DNA of 10,105 bases, taken from NCBI GenBank assembly GCA_034716535.1, contig JAYEJW010000359.1, positions 1-10,105 on the forward strand, written 5' to 3'. Positions 5,267 through 10,105 of this stretch are shown piece by piece. Under the pieces are notes generated by a model. The model searched no databases. It saw nothing but the letters and a program-made list of their open reading frames with translations, and was not told where the DNA came from. Position 1 is the stretch's first letter, and every line of letters starts with the position of its first letter. The DNA comes from JAYEJW01 sp034716535 (GTDB lineage Bacteria > Pseudomonadota > Gammaproteobacteria > Chromatiales > Chromatiaceae). The translations under genes and the position numbers were made by a program.

Positions 5267-7441
5267 ATGATAGAAATGCGTCACCGTATTCGCGGTCGGG
5301 TACGCTGGCGCATCAGCACGCTATATCGCAATCCGGACCTGGGGGAGCGGCTGGAAGACGCCTTAAAGGGTGTTGAGGGGATAAATCTGGTTCGGAGCCG
5401 AACCGTCTGCGCCTCCCTCGTTGTCCGCTACGATCCGGGAAAGCTCTCCGCCGAGACCTTGTACGGGATCATCGCCCCCTTGGCGGGGAAGAATCCCGCG
5501 GCGAGCCACAAGAAAGAGTCCATCGAGTGCGTGGGCTGTCGTCGGGAAGTTCGGCCCGAGACAAAACGCTCCTGGTTCCGGCGCATCGGCTCCTTCGCGC
5601 TGCTCTCAGGCTACCTGGGCTACGTGCTGGTGCGCGAGTACATCCAGAAGGCGCCGGTTTCCCAGTCCGCCCTGAGTCCGACCGGCATCGTCTCCGTGGC
5701 AGCCGCCTATCCCTTGCTTAAAGATGCTTGGCACGAGACCTTCGAGGAGCGGCGTTTCGCGGTCAATCAGTTCCTGAGCGTCGCCCTGCTGCTCGGCATC
5801 TTCATGGGCGAGGTCCTGACCGCATTCGAGATCATCTATGTCCTGCGAGGCGCCAAGCTGCTGGAGGAGTATGCCGCTGAGCGCTCGCGTGGCGCCATCC
5901 GCAAGATGCTGCAGCTCGCGGTCAGGGATGCGTTGCTGTTGGTCGACGGAACAGAGGTCCAAGTGGCGATTGAGGCGCTGCGGCCCGAAGACCTGGTGGT
6001 CGTCCGCACCGGCGGAAAGATCCCCATCGACGGGACGATAGAAACGGGCGAGGCGTTGCTGAACGAAGCGCTCATTACCGGAAAATCAGAGCCGGCATAC
6101 AAGAATGCCGGCGATAAGGTGTTTGCCGGCAGCTATGTGGATAAGGGGAAGCTGACAGTGCGCGCTCGCAAGGTGGGCGGCCAGACCTACCTGGCCCGCA
6201 TCGCCGCCCTGGTGGAGGCGTCCCTGGATCAGAAGGCGCCGCTGGAGCAACGGGCGGACGAGCTGGCCGCGCGGTTGCTCAGGATGGGTACCGGACTCAC
6301 CCTGTTGACCTTGCTGGCGACGCGCAGTGTTACTCGGGCCTTTACCGTGATGCTGGTCATGTCCTGCCCCTGCGCGACGGTCCTGGCGGCCTCCACGGCA
6401 GTCAGCGCAGCCATCCGCAACGCCGCGCGGCGGCGGATCCTGGTCAAGGGGGGCGTCTACCTGGAGCAGGTCGGCGAGGCCGACACCTATTGCTTCGACA
6501 AGACCGGCACCATCACCACCGAGGAGACGGAGATCGCCGGCATGGTCAGCGAGGATGAGGCGGAGCTGCTGTACTTGGCCGCCTGCGCCGAGCTGCACAA
6601 TCCCCACGCCCTGGCCTCCGCCATCCTCGCGCGGGCCGACGCGCTCGGCATCGAGCCGAAACCGCCCGACATGAGCGAGCACATCCTGGGGCAGGGCGTC
6701 AAGGCGAGCATCGACGGCCGCGACATCCTGCTCGGCAACCGCAAGATGATGCTCGGCGCTGGTATCGATGTTGCGCCATACATCGGGGATGCCCGGCGAA
6801 TGATCGACCAGGGACAGACCGCGGTCTACGTGGCCAGGGACGGTCGCCTGCTGGGGGTCATGGGGGTCAGCCATCGCCTGCGCCCGGGGACCCAATCGAC
6901 GCTCGAGCGGCTGCGCGCCTCCGGGGTCCGGCGGATCGTCCTGATCTCCGGCGACGAGCGACCGGTAGTCGAGGCGCTGAGTCGGCAACTGGGGATGGAT
7001 GCCTGCCATGCCGGGCTGCTTCCGGAGGACAAGGCCCGGCTGGTGAACGAGCTGCGCCGGGAGAGCGGGACCCTGGTCATGATTGGCGACGGGGTGAATG
7101 ATGCGCCGGCGTTGTCCGAGGCGGATATCGGTATCGCCATGGGTGCCGGCGGCTCCGAGGTCGCGATCGAGGTGGCGGATATCGCCCTGGCCGACAGCAA
7201 TGTGCGCAATCTCGTCTATGTGCGGGGATTGAGCAGGGCCACGCGGCGTGTGGCGGAGCAGAACCACTGGCTCGCAATCGGCACCGATTTGGCGGGCGCG
7301 GCCCTTGGCGCTATGGGCTGGCTGTCCCCGGCCACCGGCGGACTGATCCACATCGCCCATACCCTGGGCATCCTGCTGAACTCGTCCCGGCTGCTTGCGT
7401 TCGACGAGGCGGATGGGGACAGTGATACGACCGCCGTCTGA
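5267..7441 (+). CDS. CtpC-like heavy-metal P1B-type ATPase
   Basis: A 724-residue inner-membrane metal-transporting P-type ATPase. Order: an N-terminal HMA-like fold without the CxxC metal site (residues 6-75, RIRGRVRWRISTLYRN onward), a separate CVGC pair (Cys88, Cys91), helices at about 107-124, 137-153 and 166-195, the actuator domain, a transmembrane SCPCA motif (366-370), phosphorylation site DKTGT (Asp411), hinge GDGVNDAPAL (607-616), and C-terminal helices ending in HTLGILLNSSRLL, typical of CtpC-like pumps. Two departures: the actuator TGE motif reads TGK (271-273; codon AAA where GAA would restore Glu), and the HP motif reads PHA (His447-Ala448). The first may be a subfamily trait or an inactivating change. 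ATG 5267 is chosen because GGAGG lies seven bases upstream; GTG 5264 is adjacent. It is divergent from the mbl-usp gene. The metal is uncertain; CtpC relatives are linked to Mn or Zn. Confidence 0.93.
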   Translation: MIEMRHRIRGRVRWRISTLYRNPDLGERLEDALKGVEGINLVRSRTVCASLVVRYDPGKLSAETLYGIIAPLAGKNPAASHKKESIECVGCRREVRPETKRSWFRRIGSFALLSGYLGYVLVREYIQKAPVSQSALSPTGIVSVAAAYPLLKDAWHETFEERRFAVNQFLSVALLLGIFMGEVLTAFEIIYVLRGAKLLEEYAAERSRGAIRKMLQLAVRDALLLVDGTEVQVAIEALRPEDLVVVRTGGKIPIDGTIETGEALLNEALITGKSEPAYKNAGDKVFAGSYVDKGKLTVRARKVGGQTYLARIAALVEASLDQKAPLEQRADELAARLLRMGTGLTLLTLLATRSVTRAFTVMLVMSCPCATVLAASTAVSAAIRNAARRRILVKGGVYLEQVGEADTYCFDKTGTITTEETEIAGMVSEDEAELLYLAACAELHNPHALASAILARADALGIEPKPPDMSEHILGQGVKASIDGRDILLGNRKMMLGAGIDVAPYIGDARRMIDQGQTAVYVARDGRLLGVMGVSHRLRPGTQSTLERLRASGVRRIVLISGDERPVVEALSRQLGMDACHAGLLPEDKARLVNELRRESGTLVMIGDGVNDAPALSEADIGIAMGAGGSEVAIEVADIALADSNVRNLVYVRGLSRATRRVAEQNHWLAIGTDLAGAALGAMGWLSPATGGLIHIAHTLGILLNSSRLLAFDEADGDSDTTAV

Positions 7442-7459
7442 TTCGGGCTTATTTCCCTC

Positions 7460-7497
7460 CGGCCCCTTCCTTCGTTAAAGCGTTGAAGTTTGGGCCG
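7460..7497 (+). terminator. Possible weak hairpin after the P-type ATPase
   Basis: CGGCCC (7460-7465) pairs with GGGCCG (7492-7497), and inside it CTTC (7470-7473) pairs with GAAG (7485-7488), giving an interrupted stem just after the stop codon. No T-run follows, so it is at best a pausing or Rho-assisted site. Confidence 0.25.
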
Positions 7498-7591
7498 CGC
7501 TGTCCGCAGGCTGGAAATCGCTGCCGGTACGGACACTTATTGCGCTTTCGCGTGGAGGAAATCGACTTGGATTTGAGCCACGGTTTCTTCC

Positions 7592-7625
7592 GAGGAGCCA
7601 TACTCTAAGAGGAGCCATACTCTAA
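7592..7625. repeat. Perfect 17-bp tandem duplication upstream of hsp20
   Basis: GAGGAGCCATACTCTAA occurs twice with no gap (7592-7608 and 7609-7625), about 50 to 80 bases before the Hsp20 start codon. It is an exact duplication, suggesting a recent slippage event. It lies where the promoter or early leader should be and contains CCATAC, a loose match to a heat-shock -10. With a TTTGAGC at 7572-7578 as -35 the spacing is poor, so I do not call a promoter. Confidence 0.75.
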
Positions 7626-7674
7626 GTAGAACATGCGGTTCTCTTAAACAGGCGGCACACGAAAGGAGGACATT

Positions 7675-8178
7675 ATGGCAGAAGAAAACAGACCTCGGAG
7701 AGAGTTGACCAGGCGCAGGCGCCGCGATCGCGAATTGCGACCGTTCGAAGACATGGAGCGGGTGTTCGATGAATATTTTCCTGGCTTCTGGCCGAGGCGG
7801 TTTCGTCGTGGCTGGGGCGGGCCGGGATGGTGGGAACAGGACGAGCCGTTCGAAGGCGAGCCGCCCAGCGTGGACGTGATCGAGCGCGACGATGAGATCC
7901 TGGTGCATGCCGAACTGCCCGGTGTCGATAAAGACGATCTGGAAGTCATGCTGGCCGACGATGTTCTGACCATCAAGGCCAGCACGGGCGAGGAGAAGAC
8001 GGAAGAGAAGGGCGAGTACTATCGGAGGGAGATCGTGCGCGGCGCTTTTTCGCGGACGGTCCGGCTTCCGACCGACGTGGACGCCGAGCACGCCAAGTCG
8101 AAATTCAAGAACGGTGTGCTGGAGGTGAAAGCGCCCAAGCTGAAGAAATCCAGGCGGCGGGTCATCGAGATCGACTGA
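7675..8178 (+). CDS. Hsp20 / small heat-shock protein
   Basis: A 167-residue small heat-shock protein, an ATP-independent cytoplasmic holdase that binds unfolding proteins. Seen: a very basic N-terminus (RRELTRRRRRDRELR), an aromatic-rich arm (DEYFPGFWPRRFRRGWGGPGWW), the alpha-crystallin domain from about 64 to 154 with ELPGVDKDDLEVMLADDVL and the closing FKNGVLEVKAPK signature, and a C-terminal VIEID matching the IxI/V anchor that controls oligomer assembly. Length and order are normal for the family. Start ATG 7675 follows AAAGGAGG at ideal spacing. It follows the P-type ATPase on the same strand after 233 bases, with a tandem duplication in the spacer, so it probably has its own promoter. 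The unusually arginine-rich N-terminus is the only odd feature. Confidence 0.95.
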   Translation: MAEENRPRRELTRRRRRDRELRPFEDMERVFDEYFPGFWPRRFRRGWGGPGWWEQDEPFEGEPPSVDVIERDDEILVHAELPGVDKDDLEVMLADDVLTIKASTGEEKTEEKGEYYRREIVRGAFSRTVRLPTDVDAEHAKSKFKNGVLEVKAPKLKKSRRRVIEID

Positions 8179-8278
8179 CGCAGCCGGCGTTTCCCCAGCG
8201 GCCGTTGAACGTATTTTTTTCAGACTGTTTTCGTCACACGGGGAATAAACGGCCACAGTCAGAGACGGTTGAAGAACC

Positions 8279-9148
8279 ATGAGCGCCAGAAGTTCCGACT
8301 TGAGTTTCGACAACCCAGGCACCGTACCTGCACGATTCTGGCATCGAATTGCGGACGGGCGCATTCAGTGCGACCTTTGCCCCAGGTACTGCAAACTGCG
8401 CGAAGGCCAGCGCGGATTGTGCTTCGTGCGTGCCCGTATGGGGGATCAGATGGTCCTGACCACCTACGGACGCTCCAGCGGTTTCGCCATCGATACGGCC
8501 AGAGCCTGCAAGGCTCGTGGAATCCGTTCCGTAGCGGAGAGCGCGGGCTACGTCTGTCCTGCACCGCGGGCGGAGTTCTATCAAGTCATGGATGCGGCCA
8601 ATATCGACCTGAAAGGCTTTACCGAGGCCTTCTATCGCAAGCTAACCGGTGGTTCGCTGGCACCCGTGCTGGACACCCTTCAATACCTCCGGCATGAAAC
8701 GGATGTCTGGCTGGAGCTGACCACCTTGTTGATTCCCGGTCACAACGACTCGGATCACGATCTCGACGTGATGACCCGTTGGGTGGTGGAGAACCTCGGG
8801 CCTGACGTGCCCATGCACTTCACTGCCTTCCATCCCGATTACAAGATGCTCGACATACCACCGACACCGGCAGAGACCCTGAGTCGAGCCCGCCGCATCG
8901 CCATGGACAACGGGGTGCGCTACGCATTCACCGGAAACGTCTTCGATCCGCAGGGCGCCAGCACTTATTGTCATCAATGTGGTGCGGTACTGATCGGACG
9001 CGACGGTTACGCAATTACCGAATGGAAACTGGCTGCCGGGGGTGGGTGCAGCGAATGCGGTGCGCGCTGTGCCGGCGTGTTCGAGAACTCGCCCAGCGAT
9101 TGGGGACCGCGCAGTCAGCCGGTGCGTCTGAAGAATTTTTCAGGCTGA
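8279..9148 (+). CDS. amrS: AmrS-family protein lacking the radical-SAM cluster region
   Basis: A 289-residue member of the AmmeMemoRadiSam radical-SAM family. Seen: RFWHRIADGRIQCDLCPRYC with Cys31, 34, 38 and REGQRGLC (Cys48), then TTYGRSSGF. The sequence then jumps at residues 69-72 (F-A-I-D) straight to TARACKARGIRSVA, which in relatives follows EYA(I/V)D about 90 residues later. The missing stretch normally holds PIEKKPLNHF, the CX3CX2C that binds the [4Fe-4S] cluster and SAM, and the TYNDP segment. The rest is intact: MDAANIDLKGFTEAFYRKL, TTLLIPGHNDSD, HFTAFHPD, TGNV, and a C-terminal zinc ribbon (Cys231, 234, 257, 260, 264). Relatives are about 340-380 residues, which agrees with an internal in-frame deletion. 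It cannot do canonical radical chemistry. It is followed 59 bases later by a UPF0282 hydrolase. The start is ATG 8279; the upstream GAGACGG is a weak ribosome site. Confidence 0.85.
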   Translation: MSARSSDLSFDNPGTVPARFWHRIADGRIQCDLCPRYCKLREGQRGLCFVRARMGDQMVLTTYGRSSGFAIDTARACKARGIRSVAESAGYVCPAPRAEFYQVMDAANIDLKGFTEAFYRKLTGGSLAPVLDTLQYLRHETDVWLELTTLLIPGHNDSDHDLDVMTRWVVENLGPDVPMHFTAFHPDYKMLDIPPTPAETLSRARRIAMDNGVRYAFTGNVFDPQGASTYCHQCGAVLIGRDGYAITEWKLAAGGGCSECGARCAGVFENSPSDWGPRSQPVRLKNFSG

Positions 9149-9207
9149 GTATCAGGGACGGTACCAAGTCACAAGCCAGCGTATCGATCCAGAGACTTCG
9201 TTCGCTA

Positions 9208-10050
9208 ATGCAGGATGAGAATGGTTTTGCGCTTGAGATAGTCGGCGCCGAATCCCTAGGGGTACGCAGCCTCTGTTGTGCGGTTAATTGGGAAGACCAC
9301 CGGATCCTTATTGATCCTGGCTTGGCGCTCGGCTATTTCCGCCACGGCCGACACCCGCATCCGGTACAGGTGGCTGTCGGAAAACGGGTGCGCAGACGCA
9401 TCTTGACGCTCATGGAGCGAGCCACCGATGTCGTGTTCAGTCATTTTCACGGCGACCATGTGCCGCTCAAGCATGCCAATCCCTTCCAGCTCTCACTGCA
9501 AATACTGCCGCAGTGCTTTCAAGACCTGCGTGTCTGGAGCAAGGCTGTGGATGCGGAACCGAGCGAAATGCGCCGGCGTTTTTTTGATCTTCAAGACCTG
9601 CTTGGCGACAAGTTGACTGTGACGGAGGGACGCAGTGCCGGTCCGCTCTCGTTCTCCCCGGCGGTTCCCCACGGGCGGCCGGGAAGCAAGCTCGGCAAGG
9701 TGATGATGACCCGTGTCGATACGGGAAAGTGTGTTTTTGTCCATGCTTCGGACATTCAGCTGTTAAATGCCGAAGCCGTGGAAAAGATACTTCAATGGCA
9801 ACCGGATATAGTGCTCGCGGCGGGGCCGCCACTCTATCTGGAGCGCCTCGGAGAGTCCGTGCTTGCCGATGCCTGGGACAATGCCCTACGCTTGGCCGAC
9901 CGCGTAAATACCCTGATCTTGGACCATCACCTGATGCGCAGCGAGCAAGGAGAGGCCTGGCTCAGTGAGCTGTCCCAGACCATACCATTACCCATATCTC
10001 AGCGGGGTCGGAGTCGACTCGTGCTGGACACACTGAGCCGCATCTGTTGA
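9208..10050 (+). CDS. UPF0282/COG2248-like metallo-beta-lactamase-fold hydrolase
   Basis: A 280-residue predicted metal-dependent hydrolase. Seen: ESLGVRSLCCAVNWEDHRILIDPGLALGYFRHGRHPHPVQVAVG near the N-terminus, the HxHxDH motif in VVFSHFHGDHVPL, a PHG (VPHGRPGSKLG) motif, an acidic VHASDIQLLN, and LILDHHLMRS near the C-terminus. These follow the order of COG2248/UPF0282 proteins, which are better known in archaea and have no established substrate. All expected metal ligands appear present, unlike in the MBL-Usp fusion at 4340-5011. The frame is open back to 8968, but that part only shadows the preceding gene. ATG 9208 begins the homologous region, although only a weak AGAGAC precedes it. 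It is probably cotranscribed with the AmrS-like gene, which ends 59 bases upstream. Confidence 0.82.
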   Translation: MQDENGFALEIVGAESLGVRSLCCAVNWEDHRILIDPGLALGYFRHGRHPHPVQVAVGKRVRRRILTLMERATDVVFSHFHGDHVPLKHANPFQLSLQILPQCFQDLRVWSKAVDAEPSEMRRRFFDLQDLLGDKLTVTEGRSAGPLSFSPAVPHGRPGSKLGKVMMTRVDTGKCVFVHASDIQLLNAEAVEKILQWQPDIVLAAGPPLYLERLGESVLADAWDNALRLADRVNTLILDHHLMRSEQGEAWLSELSQTIPLPISQRGRSRLVLDTLSRIC

Positions 10051-10056
10051 AATCCA

Positions 10057-10078
10057 GCCCCATCACAACTGATGGGGC
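10057..10078. terminator. 8-bp perfect hairpin after the UPF0282 gene
   Basis: GCCCCATC, a six-base loop, then GATGGGGC, starting six bases past the stop codon. The stem is perfect and GC-rich, but no T-run follows. It may stabilise the transcript end, act with Rho, or be an operator for a following gene (an ATG at 10087 opens a frame reading MDEEIP to the window edge, too short to judge). Confidence 0.4.
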
Positions 10079-10105
10079 GAGAGCAGATGGACGAGGAGAT
10101 TCCGA

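Noticed and set aside
6086..7360. 424-residue open frame on the minus strand inside the P-type ATPase
   Set aside because: Antisense shadow of a gene with all family motifs. GC-rich coding DNA commonly leaves such frames, and the translation is low-complexity Q/G/R-rich with no recognisable domain.
7485..7608. Small plus-strand frame ending at the first tandem-repeat copy, with RCPQAGNRCRYGH resembling a CCCH finger
   Set aside because: It has only a TTG start, no ribosome site and no recognisable family; the Cys/His spacing is probably chance.
8179..8278. Terminator with T-run 8214-8220 after hsp20
   Set aside because: A run of seven T is present, but the preceding sequence gives only a 4-bp CGGC/GCCG stem with a long loop, not adjacent to the T-run.
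7537..8364. 275-residue open frame on the minus strand across hsp20
   Set aside because: Antisense to a certain Hsp20 gene; no family similarity and no ribosome binding site seen.
1..10105. CRISPR array, tRNA, rRNA or insertion sequence
   Set aside because: No regularly spaced repeats, cloverleaf, rRNA-like stretch, transposase or terminal inverted repeats were seen on either strand by eye.

Overview
The window is about 10 kb of moderately GC-rich bacterial DNA. It is densely coded, with small genes on both strands and good Shine-Dalgarno sites. An FNR-type promoter, DsrC-like and CooC-like proteins and an AmrS-type enzyme suggest a proteobacterium with an anaerobic or sulfur-related lifestyle. 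That placement is inference; nothing in the window fixes the taxon. I see no rRNA, tRNA, CRISPR array or insertion sequence.

Left part (1-2230), minus strand: a small six-cysteine zinc-ribbon protein and a DsrC/TusE-like protein sit behind a well-formed class II FNR-type promoter. After a 379-bp gap with no recognisable gene come a four-helix membrane protein (DUF2269-like) and a UbiE-like methyltransferase whose C-terminus is abnormal. Middle part (2204-4110), plus strand: a CBS-domain remnant interrupted by an in-frame TAG, then a SAM methyltransferase and a CooC/MinD-like ATPase that look like a two-gene operon.

Right part (4340-10105): a minus-strand gene joins the front of a metallo-beta-lactamase-fold protein to the back of a universal stress protein. 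It is divergent from a CtpC-like heavy-metal P-type ATPase, and the intergenic region carries a sigma70-like promoter whose -35 box lies inside a perfect 12-bp inverted repeat. Next come an Hsp20 chaperone behind a 17-bp tandem duplication, an AmrS (AmmeMemoRadiSam) family protein that lacks the whole CX3CX2C radical-SAM cluster region, and a UPF0282/COG2248 metallo-hydrolase.

Two themes stand out. The gene content (Hsp20, universal stress domain, CBS domain, metal P-ATPase, FNR-type promoter) resembles an oxygen-limitation or stress island. Several genes also carry clean lesions: two apparent in-frame deletions, one in-frame stop, one abnormal C-terminus and one catalytic-motif substitution. 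Either this locus is decaying or being remodelled by in-frame deletion, or the assembly joined across deletions; read mapping would decide.
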